Shown here in pieces: positions 23,285 through 30,054 of a stretch of 30,330 bases of DNA (its first letter is position 1; every line of letters begins with the position of its first letter). The position numbers and the translations under genes were made by a program. A model generated the notes under the pieces. It made no database searches. It was not told the DNA's origin and saw only the letters and a list, made by a program, of their open reading frames with translations. The DNA is from Phelpsiimicrobium sp043802125 (GTDB lineage: Bacteria > Omnitrophota > Gorgyraeia > Velamenicoccales > Velamenicoccaceae). The DNA lies in assembly GCA_043802125.1 (NCBI GenBank), contig JAZDLG010000084.1, positions 1-30,330 of the forward strand. The letters are read 5' to 3'.

Positions 23285-24950
23285 TGGCTTGCCTATATTT
23301 TAGCACATCTTCCGCCACAAGCTTAAAAGCCGGCGCCGAAACAACGCCTCCGTAATAATAAGGCCTGGGTTCATCTACGATAACCGCTATAGCTATCTGG
23401 GGATCCTCCGCAGGCGCGAACCCTATAAAAGATGCCGTGAACTTAGTATGAGAAAAAGTCCCGTTGGGATCTATTTTTTGCCCGGTGCCTGTCTTGCCTG
23501 CGAACTTAAAAAACTTGGACTGCGCTAATTTGCCTGTGCCTGACTCCACCACAGCCGCCAGAATATCGCGCATTGTCTTTGACGTTTCTTCGGTCATGAC
23601 TTGCCTTAAGGGTTGAGGGTCAAAGCTCTTTATCACCTCACCTTTTTTATCAATTACGGCGCGCACCACATAAGGTTTCATGTAGGTGCCATTGTTGGCT
23701 ATCGCAGAAACAGCGGCAGCCAGCTGCAGAGTCGTCACGCACACTTCCTGGCCTATCGGAACTGCGCCGATAGACGTCTTAGACCATGTTGAAACAAGCT
23801 TTAAAACACCCCCTACCTCTCCCGGGAGGCCGACAGAAGTCACACTCCCGAACCCAAAAGCCTTTGCATAATCATACACAGCCGCACCACCTATCTTTTG
23901 GGCTATTTTTGTCGTTCCGATATTGCTGGACTGAGCTATCACTTCGCGGAACTCAAGCAATCCATAGGGATGAACATCATGGAGAGTGTGGTTCGCAACG
24001 CGATATTCTCCATTTTCGCAGAAAATCTTATCTTTTGGTGAAAATTTTCCTTCATTTAAAGCTGCTGTTGCCGTGACGATCTTAAAGACTGAGCCGGGCT
24101 CAAAATAATCAGTGACCGCCCTGTTGCGCCTGGACTCAAGAGAATAAGCAGAAGGATCATTTAGGTCAAACGTCGGACGGCTAGCCATAGCAAGGACTTC
24201 ACCTGTCTTAACATCTAAAACAACAATAGAGGCGCCCTTGGCGTTATACTTTTGATAGATCTTATCTATCTCGCGCTCTGCGATATACTGAACGATCTCA
24301 TCTATCGTCAACACAAGAGAATATCCGTCTACCGGAGGCTGCAGGACATCTTGAAGCGCCAGATCCCTTCTTCTGGCGTCCCTCAACACAAAGGTCCAAC
24401 CGGGCTCACCCTTAAGGTAAGGATCATACTGCATCTCCAGGCCGTCAAGCCCTACATTATCCAATCCGGCAAACCCGATCAATTGGCTCGCTAATTTTGA
24501 ATTGGGATAAGAACGCCTGCTTTCCCTTATGAAGCCAAGTCCGGCCAGGCCTTGCGCTTTTATCTTTTCCATGGCCTCCCAATCCAGCTTGCGCGCCAGC
24601 CAGATAAATTGTTTTTTCCTTGAAAGCCTCTCTATTATAAAGTTCTTATCCAAACCCAGAAGCGAATTTAGATATTCGGCCAATGCTTCTTTGTTCTTAA
24701 CCTTAGGCGGTATCGCGTAAAGAGAAAAAGTGGAGACATTTACAGCCATAGGCCTCATGTAGCGGTCGTAAATAGCCCCCCTGTCAGGAGGAAGCTCAAG
24801 ATAATAATTATGCTGTTTAGCAGCTAGTTTAAGGAGGAAAGACGAGCGGAAAAACTGCACAAAGATGAGCTGGACCAAAAAAACTAAAAGTAGTCCTATA
24901 AAAAAAATAAGGACTACCGAAAACCTTAAAGGTTTGATTTTGAGTTGCAC
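23274..24950 (-). CDS. ftsI: Class B penicillin-binding protein FtsI/PBP3
   Basis: This septal transpeptidase cross-links peptidoglycan made by FtsW. The 558-residue protein has one transmembrane helix at about 11-32, a pedestal domain beginning RGAIYDR at 57-63, and the transpeptidase motifs SVFK (287-290, catalytic S287), SSN (341-343) and KTG (486-488). No PASTA domains follow. The start is a GTG at 24950 without a visible Shine-Dalgarno; an upstream reading frame ends with TAA exactly at this GTG. It is separated from ftsL by 207 bases of repeat and hairpin sequence, unusual for this tight cluster. Confidence 0.94.
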   Translation of the reverse strand: MQLKIKPLRFSVVLIFFIGLLLVFLVQLIFVQFFRSSFLLKLAAKQHNYYLELPPDRGAIYDRYMRPMAVNVSTFSLYAIPPKVKNKEALAEYLNSLLGLDKNFIIERLSRKKQFIWLARKLDWEAMEKIKAQGLAGLGFIRESRRSYPNSKLASQLIGFAGLDNVGLDGLEMQYDPYLKGEPGWTFVLRDARRRDLALQDVLQPPVDGYSLVLTIDEIVQYIAEREIDKIYQKYNAKGASIVVLDVKTGEVLAMASRPTFDLNDPSAYSLESRRNRAVTDYFEPGSVFKIVTATAALNEGKFSPKDKIFCENGEYRVANHTLHDVHPYGLLEFREVIAQSSNIGTTKIAQKIGGAAVYDYAKAFGFGSVTSVGLPGEVGGVLKLVSTWSKTSIGAVPIGQEVCVTTLQLAAAVSAIANNGTYMKPYVVRAVIDKKGEVIKSFDPQPLRQVMTEETSKTMRDILAAVVESGTGKLAQSKFFKFAGKTGTGQKIDPNGTFSHTKFTASFIGFAPAEDPQIAIAVIVDEPRPYYYGGVVSAPAFKLVAEDVLKYRQANEN

Positions 24951-24988
24951 TTAATAAAAGGAAACGTAAAAGAAATTCGTCATACTAG

Positions 24989-25094
24989 ATCCCAATACTA
25001 AAACGCTTCGCAGAAGCAAACATCCCCGCAAAACCCGCAGGGATTTCGCTACAATAACATTATGGTGCTCAAATCTGCTTGCTAGTATTGGGAT
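24989..25094. repeat. Element with 12-bp terminal inverted repeats in the ftsL-ftsI gap
   Basis: ATCCCAATACTA (24989-25000) and TAGTATTGGGAT (25083-25094) are perfect 12-bp inverted repeats enclosing 82 bases. Inside lie a GCTTC-GCA-GAAGC hairpin (25005-25017) and repeat copy C. The layout resembles a miniature mobile element, but I see no target-site duplication at the ends. Confidence 0.55.
25023..25073 (-). repeat. Dispersed intergenic repeat, copy C (one unit plus hairpin)
   Basis: On the minus strand TTTGAGCACCATAATG is followed by TTATTGTAGCGAAATCC and a GC-rich dyad (CCCTGC...GCGGGG with a GGGTTTT loop). The TGAGCACCATAATG core is identical to copy A, and the closing GGGTTTTGCGGGG is shared with copy A. 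Confidence 0.7.
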
Positions 25095-25106
25095 AAATTC
25101 GGCCAA

Positions 25107-25149
25107 CAGACTTACGGAACCGCCGCAGAGCGGCGGTTCCGTAAGTCTG
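25107..25149. repeat. Perfect 20-bp inverted repeat between ftsL and ftsI
   Basis: The arms 25107-25126 and 25130-25149 are exactly complementary over 20 bases, with a 3-base loop (AGA). The stem includes GGAACCGCCGC/GCGGCGGTTCC and is very stable. It begins 8 bases after the ftsL stop. No T-run follows in the direction of transcription, so it is not a canonical terminator, but it would form a strong hairpin in the dcw transcript. Confidence 0.8.
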
Positions 25150-25157
25150 GGCCTCAT

Positions 25158-25556
25158 TTATTTTACAGTCTTGGCTTCCGCTTGTTTGCTCGCAAAGATA
25201 GCCGAGAAAGCCAAGCGTTTGAATAGAACACCGCGGTTTGAAGTTTTAACAGCAGCTACCTTTACGGGTGACCCTTTTGCCGATGTATTGACGTTGTCGA
25301 CTTTAACCAATTTATATTTTCCGGCCATCTCAAATCCGTTGTTTTTTAAAAACAGGTTCTTATCAAGGCTTAGCGGCGATTCTAAGCTGGACAGAGTATA
25401 TTCAAACGACGTCTTCTTATCCAAAGCGCTCTCCAGGATCTTTTCTGTAGACGTGATCCTATAAGCCAGCTTGACGATCTCGGTCTGTTGAAAAACGTAA
25501 AATAGGCACAACACAGTGCCCAAAGCGGTGTAAAGAATACAGCGCGACGTCCTCAT
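25158..25556 (-). CDS. ftsL: FtsL-like bitopic division protein
   Basis: This 132-residue protein has a short basic N-terminus, one transmembrane helix at about 7-24 and a helical, coiled-coil-like stretch (about 25-60), followed by a less structured basic tail. Sequence similarity to FtsL cannot be judged by eye because the family is very divergent. The call rests on size, topology and position between rsmH and ftsI, where ftsL sits in most dcw clusters. Its ATG overlaps the rsmH stop (ATGA). FtsL forms a complex with FtsQ and FtsB that activates FtsWI. The tail after residue 90 is longer than in typical FtsL. Confidence 0.65.
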   Translation of the reverse strand: MRTSRCILYTALGTVLCLFYVFQQTEIVKLAYRITSTEKILESALDKKTSFEYTLSSLESPLSLDKNLFLKNNGFEMAGKYKLVKVDNVNTSAKGSPVKVAAVKTSNRGVLFKRLAFSAIFASKQAEAKTVK

Positions 25557-26449
25557 TTAAACCTTTCTATGACTCTCATCTTGGCGCTGCGGCTTCTGGG
25601 GTTATCTGATATCTCCTCTTCCTGCGGCCGCAGCACTTTTTTAAAAAGGAGACGGAAACGCCCTGTTTTTACCAACTCCCTAAAATTCTCTTTGACTATT
25701 TTGTCTTCCAACGAATGGAATGAGATCACGCATATGCGGCCGCCCTTGTTTACGAAAAGACCGGTTTTCTTGAGCGCCTCATCCAAAGCGTCCAACTCTC
25801 TGTTTACGGCTATCCGCAAGGCCTGGAACGTCCGCGTTGCCGGATGGATCTTGTGAAATCTTGCTTTGTATGGCAGGACATTCAAGACCAGCTCAGCTAA
25901 CTCTTTAGTAGAAGAGATAGGCGCCTTCTCTCTGCGCCTTACCACAGCCCGGGCTATACGCCGAGAGAACCTCTCCTGGCCAAACCGCCAAATGACAGAA
26001 GAGATCTCTTCTTCTGTAAGATTATTCAAAAGGTCGTATGCCGAAATAAAGCTATTACGGTCCATGCGCATGTCCAAAGGCCCTTCGCTCCTAATGCCGA
26101 ACCCGCGCCCTGCGTTATCAAGCTGATAAGAAGATATCCCCAGATCAAAAAGAAAGGCATCCACGCGCCTGATCCTTTTTTCTTCTAGGACCTTATCAAG
26201 ATTCCTGAAATCGTCTTGGACAAAAATGCAGTGTTTTGAAAATTTCTTTAGCTTCTCTTTGGCCTCGTTGAGCGATTCGGCATCCTTATCTATGCCGATA
26301 AATCTGCCGTGAGGAGTTATCTTCTCTAAGATGCCTGCGGCATGCCCACCGAGCCCAAGTGTAGCGTCAAGGACGACCATCCCATCCTTGAGATCAAGGA
26401 ACGACAGTACTTCTTTATACATAACCGGCTGATGTTGATATGCTCGCAT
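25553..26449 (-). CDS. rsmH: 16S rRNA (cytosine-1402-N4)-methyltransferase
   Basis: RsmH (MraW) methylates N4 of C1402 of 16S rRNA using SAM. From the ATG at 26449 the protein has 298 residues and starts with the family-typical HQPVMYKEVL. The SAM-binding VLDATLGLGGHA follows at about 26-37, then FLFDLGISSYQLD, GPLDMRMD, HPATRTFQALRIAVNREL and the C-terminal FHSLEDKIVK. An in-frame ATG at 26539 would add 30 residues unlike the family and has no ribosome site. The GGCGGG before 26449 is only a fair one, so the start is not certain. The stop overlaps ftsL. Confidence 0.93.
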   Translation of the reverse strand: MRAYQHQPVMYKEVLSFLDLKDGMVVLDATLGLGGHAAGILEKITPHGRFIGIDKDAESLNEAKEKLKKFSKHCIFVQDDFRNLDKVLEEKRIRRVDAFLFDLGISSYQLDNAGRGFGIRSEGPLDMRMDRNSFISAYDLLNNLTEEEISSVIWRFGQERFSRRIARAVVRRREKAPISSTKELAELVLNVLPYKARFHKIHPATRTFQALRIAVNRELDALDEALKKTGLFVNKGGRICVISFHSLEDKIVKENFRELVKTGRFRLLFKKVLRPQEEEISDNPRSRSAKMRVIERFK

Positions 26450-26546
26450 AGTAAACCCGCCGTCTTCTTCCAGGGAAGGCTCCAACAGCTGGCTGGTCTG
26501 CCCTCCTAAGCCGCTAAAAGTCATAATGTCCGACCACATCGTATTA

Positions 26547-26912
26547 TCAAAAGAATAATTTAAGGATCCTTGATACTGACATGAACCGCGGATTTAATAT
26601 CACTACACCTGTCTTGTAACCTAAAAAATCCACCTCTTTAGACCACACCACGCGCCCTAAGAGTTTAAGAGGGCCGAAACCGTCCGGTATCTCAAGCGAG
26701 ATCTCAAAAATAGTCCCGGCGGAAAATGCCTCTGACGTAGCCAAACCCATGCCTGAACCGCTCAAGTCCTTGACAAAAGCGCTGAACCTTTCGCCAGTGT
26801 TGACATTCTTGACCTGCGTCTTGACGTCATAGAGGGGATTGCGAAAAAATATCCTGTTATCTGTTCTTACGATGTTGCGGACTTCAGGTAAGGCCATTGT
26901 CGCTTTGATCAT
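26547..26912 (-). CDS. PilZ-domain protein (probable c-di-GMP receptor)
   Basis: This small cytoplasmic protein consists of one PilZ domain. Numbered from the ATG at 26912 (121 residues), it shows RIFFR at 20-24, fitting the RxxxR motif, and DLSGSG at 49-54, fitting the DxSxxG motif. These two bind cyclic di-GMP in characterised PilZ proteins. A beta-barrel region with GRVVWSKEV and GYKTGVVIL follows, as usual. I chose 26912 over the ATG at 26924 because GGAGG stands exactly 5 bases before it. The gene lies between mraZ and rsmH, normally adjacent, so it is an unusual insertion linking a second messenger to division or wall synthesis. The link is inference from position only. Confidence 0.82.
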   Translation of the reverse strand: MIKATMALPEVRNIVRTDNRIFFRNPLYDVKTQVKNVNTGERFSAFVKDLSGSGMGLATSEAFSAGTIFEISLEIPDGFGPLKLLGRVVWSKEVDFLGYKTGVVILNPRFMSVSRILKLFF

Positions 26913-26925
26913 AAGATCCTCCATT

Positions 26926-26958
26926 AGACCCCTCCCTTATATGGTATTGGGAGGGTCT
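26926..26958. repeat. Hairpin between mraZ and the PilZ gene
   Basis: AGACCCCTCCC (26926-26936) and GGGAGGGTCT (26949-26958) pair as a 10-bp stem with one bulge and a 12-base loop. It sits just upstream of the PilZ gene ribosome site. No T-run follows in the transcription direction, so attenuation, pausing or RNA stability are more likely than termination. Confidence 0.55.
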
Positions 26959-26970
26959 GCCCTTTCTGGG

Positions 26971-27411
26971 CTATAAATTTTCTATCAGCTTTTCAGCTGT
27001 ATCCTCAAAAGATTCCAGATTGGACTTATAGAATTCCTGCCACTGGTCTTTAGCCCAAACTTCTATTCTGCTGGAAACACCTATGATGACGACGTCTCTT
27101 TTGATCTGCGCGAAATCTTTCAAATACGAAGGCAAAAGTATCCTTCCCTGTTTATCGGGGATTATTTCAACAGCCCCGGAAAAATAAAGACGGTTGAATT
27201 TTCTTGAATCTTGTTTTGTGAAAGACATGGACTTGAACTTCTGCTCAGCGGCCTTCCACTCTTCTTCGCTGAACATAAAGAGGCACTTATCAAGACCTCG
27301 CGTTATATAGAACTTCTCCACGAAATTATTCTTAGCCGTCTCCCTTAATTTAGAAGGCAGTATAAGGCGGCCTTTATTGTCTATGGAATGCGCGTATTCG
27401 CCGTAAAACAT
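26971..27411 (-). CDS. mraZ: Transcriptional regulator MraZ
   Basis: MraZ is a small ring-forming DNA-binding protein that controls its own dcw operon. The 146-residue protein carries two SpoVT-AbrB-type half-domains, visible as DNKGRLILPSKLRE at 12-25 and DKQGRILLPSYLKD at about 86-99. It is the first gene after the strong promoter at 27450-27478. Three AAGTGG boxes lie in its leader and one in the promoter spacer, so autoregulation is likely. The last box overlaps the probable ribosome site (GTGGA) just ahead of the ATG. Confidence 0.96.
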   Translation of the reverse strand: MFYGEYAHSIDNKGRLILPSKLRETAKNNFVEKFYITRGLDKCLFMFSEEEWKAAEQKFKSMSFTKQDSRKFNRLYFSGAVEIIPDKQGRILLPSYLKDFAQIKRDVVIIGVSSRIEVWAKDQWQEFYKSNLESFEDTAEKLIENL

Positions 27412-27415
27412 ATAT

Positions 27416-27473
27416 CCACTTTACTCCACTTTGCTCCACTTGTATCCAAATTATAGGAAAATTGCGCCACTTT
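27416..27473 (-). promoter_or_regulatory. MraZ-box array
   Basis: On the minus strand AAGTGG occurs at 27441-27436, 27431-27426 and 27421-27416, an exact 10-base period, and again at 27472-27467 inside the promoter spacer. Direct repeats of (A)AAGTGG/TGGG-type boxes with a helical period are the known MraZ operator. Three boxes fall in the untranslated leader, so bound MraZ would block early transcription. Confidence 0.85.
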
Positions 27474-27478
27474 GTCAA
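27450..27478 (-). promoter_or_regulatory. mraZp: Consensus sigma70 promoter of the dcw cluster
   Basis: The minus strand reads TTGACA (27478-27473), 17 bases, TATAAT (27455-27450): both hexamers perfect with the optimal spacer. Transcription should start near 27443, giving a leader of about 32 bases before the mraZ ATG at 27411. Confidence 0.92.
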
Positions 27479-27531
27479 GTAAAAAAGAGAAAAAAACTTC
27501 ATGAGTCAGCGGAGGTTATCGCAGAACTGTA

Positions 27532-28458
27532 TCAGGGAATTAGGATCTTTCTTGCGGAGAGGACATCCTGTTCTATCGCTATGGTGAGTTCGCGCGCGGA
27601 AGGAAATTTTTTATCATCCCTTATCTTCTTTACAAACTGTATCTCCATCTTGGAGCCGTAGATATTTTTTCTGAAATCAAATAAAAAAGATTCAATACTC
27701 CTACCGACCGCCTTAAACGTCGGCCTTGTGCCTATATAGGTGACGCTCTTAAATGCCCTGCCTCTGGAAATACCATAAGTCGCGTAAATACCGTTTGGCA
27801 CCAGGACTTCATGATTAGGCATTATGTTTGCCGTAGGATATCCCAGCGCGGCACCCAGCCCTTCGCCCTTTATGACCTCACCTAAGATAGAAACATAGCG
27901 GCCGAGAAAACGCGAAGCTAAGTCAAGCCGGCCTTGTCTTACCAGCGTGCGGATAATGGTGCTTGAGACTATCCTGTTGGCTATCTTAAGATGCTTTAAG
28001 ACGTGTAGTTTGAAATGAAATTTCTTTGATAATGCCTCTAAGAGGCCTTTGCCGCCTTTGGCGTTTTTTCCGAACATAAAATCTTCCCCCACGTACAGGG
28101 AGGCCATACCTATTTTTTTAAGCAAGATGCCTTTGACAAAATGTTCAGGCGTCATGGACGCGAAAGCCCTGTCAAAATTGACGACGTAACAATAGTCTAT
28201 GCCGCAAGCGGCGATAACCGATATCTTGTGTTCCAGAGAAGTCAGATGCGGGATTTTTTTAAGTGGGTCAAAAAGATGCGACGGATGAAAATAAAAAGTT
28301 ACTACGGCGCTCGCTATAGATGAGCGCTTTGCCTCTTTGACAACGCGGCGCAATATCATCTGATGTCCCAGATGGACGCCGTCAAAGACGCCGACTGCGA
28401 CGACCTTCGCCTTCGCTTTAAACTTATTAAGGCTTCCAGGCCCGTAAATGACTCTCAT
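27532..28458 (-). CDS. ribF: Bifunctional riboflavin kinase/FAD synthetase
   Basis: RibF converts riboflavin to FMN and then FAD. The 308-residue protein has the N-terminal adenylyltransferase motif VGVFDGVHLGH at 22-32, the VSSTIIRTLV segment at 164-173 and the C-terminal kinase motif GYPTANI at 206-212, followed by PNGIYATYG. The stretch before GYPTAN reads KGEGLGAAL where many RibF have GRGRxL, a small variation. It overlaps truB by 32 bases, consistent with the common truB-ribF operon. The stop lies about 50 bases upstream of the mraZ promoter; no hairpin terminator is evident, only T-rich sequence. Confidence 0.95.
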   Translation of the reverse strand: MRVIYGPGSLNKFKAKAKVVAVGVFDGVHLGHQMILRRVVKEAKRSSIASAVVTFYFHPSHLFDPLKKIPHLTSLEHKISVIAACGIDYCYVVNFDRAFASMTPEHFVKGILLKKIGMASLYVGEDFMFGKNAKGGKGLLEALSKKFHFKLHVLKHLKIANRIVSSTIIRTLVRQGRLDLASRFLGRYVSILGEVIKGEGLGAALGYPTANIMPNHEVLVPNGIYATYGISRGRAFKSVTYIGTRPTFKAVGRSIESFLFDFRKNIYGSKMEIQFVKKIRDDKKFPSARELTIAIEQDVLSARKILIP

Positions 28459-29092
28459 GGATATCCTCTAAAGAAACAGCGTCACGGATGTGAAAAGGCC
28501 CTAACGAGACCCTGCGGATACGCGAAATATAACCGCCGACGCCTAGTTTTTCGCCTATCTCTTCGCCTAAGCGGCGGATATACGTGCCTTTTGAACACTT
28601 GATAAAAAAATCTATCTCAGGTAAGTCCATACGCGTGATATTCAGTTCATAGATATTAATGGGCCGCGCTGCGCGCTCAACCTCAATGCCCCGGCGCGCC
28701 AGCTCATATAGCCTGCGGCCCTTATGTTTAATGGCCGAGACCATAGGCGGGACCTGCTGCCGAGGACCGATAAACTCAAAGAAGGCATCCCTGACATTTT
28801 CCTGTGTCAAATGGCTAAAATCTTTTTCGCTTAAAACCTTGCCTTGAGAATCCCCCGTTGAAGTCATGATACCGAGCCTTAAAGTCGCTTCGTATTCTTT
28901 ATCAAAATGCACAAATTTGGCGAAGAGTTTCGTCGCCTTCCCCACCAAAAGCACAAGCACGCCAGTAGCCACCGGGTCTAATGTCCCGCTATGCCCCACT
29001 TGTTTTGTTCCGACCTTTTTTCTCACGATATCTACGATATCGTGCGACGTGACACCCGCGGGTTTATCTATGATAAGTATGCCTTCTTTCAC
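28427..29092 (-). CDS. truB: tRNA pseudouridine-55 synthase
   Basis: TruB makes pseudouridine 55 in the T-arm of tRNAs. The 221-residue protein shows IIDKPAGVTSHD at 7-18 and the catalytic GHSGTLDPVATGVL at 33-46 with D39. KCSKGTYIRRLGEEIG comes later. It is shorter than E. coli TruB (314 residues) because the C-terminal PUA-like domain is absent, a common short form. Translation starts at GTG (29092), overlapping the nrnA stop as GTGA. Confidence 0.95.
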   Translation of the reverse strand: MKEGILIIDKPAGVTSHDIVDIVRKKVGTKQVGHSGTLDPVATGVLVLLVGKATKLFAKFVHFDKEYEATLRLGIMTSTGDSQGKVLSEKDFSHLTQENVRDAFFEFIGPRQQVPPMVSAIKHKGRRLYELARRGIEVERAARPINIYELNITRMDLPEIDFFIKCSKGTYIRRLGEEIGEKLGVGGYISRIRRVSLGPFHIRDAVSLEDIHESHLRAWKP

Positions 29093-30054
29093 AGGATCCG
29101 CCTTTGCGCCTCGCCTATGAAGCGATTTACAACATCTTTAAGAGAGCCCTTCAGAGTACAGCCGCTCGCCATCTTGTGGCCGCCGCCGCCGAATAAACCT
29201 GCCAATTTATTCACGTCTACTTTACCCCGGGAACGGAGATTGACCCTTACTTCGCGGCCTGCCTTTATCTCTTTAAATAGAAGAGCTACCTCAACGCCTT
29301 TGATAGCGCGGACAAAATGTATTATGTCATCCGTCATTTCCGCAAGCGCGGGTTGTCGTTTTATAAGGCTATTTTTAACTTCAAGCCATGCGAGCTTTCC
29401 TTTTAGCCCTACTTTTAAGGTCTCTATGACTTTTCCGAGCGCCTTCACTGTATGGACATCCAAAGACTCATGAATATGGCGATATATACCATTTACATCA
29501 AGGTTGTGTTTCAAAAGCTCACTCGTGATCAAATGGGTAAAGGATGATGTTGTTGAATATTTAAAAGAACCCGTATCCGTTAAAATACCCGTATAGAGGC
29601 ACAGCGCTTCATTCTTATTGATCTTAACGTTAAGCGCCTTGAATAACTCATACACCATTTCCGAAGCGCTGGAAGAGTTTGGCTTCACCCAGTTGACATC
29701 TCCAAACATAGTATTGCTTATATGGTGGTCAATGTTCACTAACAGCCGGTCTTTCCGTAAAACCTTTACCGCTTTGCCTATCCTTGAAATATCCGAACAA
29801 TCAACAAGGACAGCCACGTCATAATCAGGCAAAATGACCTTGCGCCTGATAGAACCCAGGCCCGGCAAAAAACTATACTCCACTGGCGGCTCGTCCTGGT
29901 TTAATATTATGACTTTTTTCCCAAGGCGTTTCAACAGGCTCGCCAATGCCAGTTCCGAGCCCAAGGCATCGCCTTCCAGGCTGATATGAGCGGATACCAG
30001 AAATACTTTATTTTGTTTTTTTCTTAGGACGCCGAGAAGCTTTTTTGACAGCAT
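29089..30054 (-). CDS. nrnA: DHH/DHHA1-family phosphoesterase, NrnA-like
   Basis: This is a predicted Mn-dependent phosphoesterase of the NrnA group, which degrade nanoRNAs and pAp and in some lineages c-di-AMP or pGpG. The 321-residue protein has motif I at H23-D29 (HISLEGD), VDCSD with D85, DHH at 109-111 and the C-terminal DHHA1 glycine motif GGGGHKMASGC near residue 290. Motif I has Glu (E27) where many members have Asp (HxxPDGD), a possibly tolerated swap. It lies between rbfA and truB, the usual place of nrnA-like genes. It overlaps rbfA by 47 bases. Confidence 0.9.
   Translation of the reverse strand: MLSKKLLGVLRKKQNKVFLVSAHISLEGDALGSELALASLLKRLGKKVIILNQDEPPVEYSFLPGLGSIRRKVILPDYDVAVLVDCSDISRIGKAVKVLRKDRLLVNIDHHISNTMFGDVNWVKPNSSSASEMVYELFKALNVKINKNEALCLYTGILTDTGSFKYSTTSSFTHLITSELLKHNLDVNGIYRHIHESLDVHTVKALGKVIETLKVGLKGKLAWLEVKNSLIKRQPALAEMTDDIIHFVRAIKGVEVALLFKEIKAGREVRVNLRSRGKVDVNKLAGLFGGGGHKMASGCTLKGSLKDVVNRFIGEAQRRIL

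Noticed and set aside
25107..25149. Rho-independent terminator between ftsL and ftsI
   Set aside because: The stem is strong but not followed by a T-run in the transcription direction, and ftsI and the mur genes downstream show no other clear promoter.
26918..26957. Hairpin sequestering the ribosome site of the PilZ gene
   Set aside because: A purine-rich GGGAGGGG before the ATG at 26924 would be buried in the stem, but the better start is the ATG at 26912 with an unpaired GGAGG 5 bases upstream. Kept only as a hairpin.
27479..27531. Intrinsic terminator after ribF
   Set aside because: T-runs are present but no convincing GC-rich stem precedes them.
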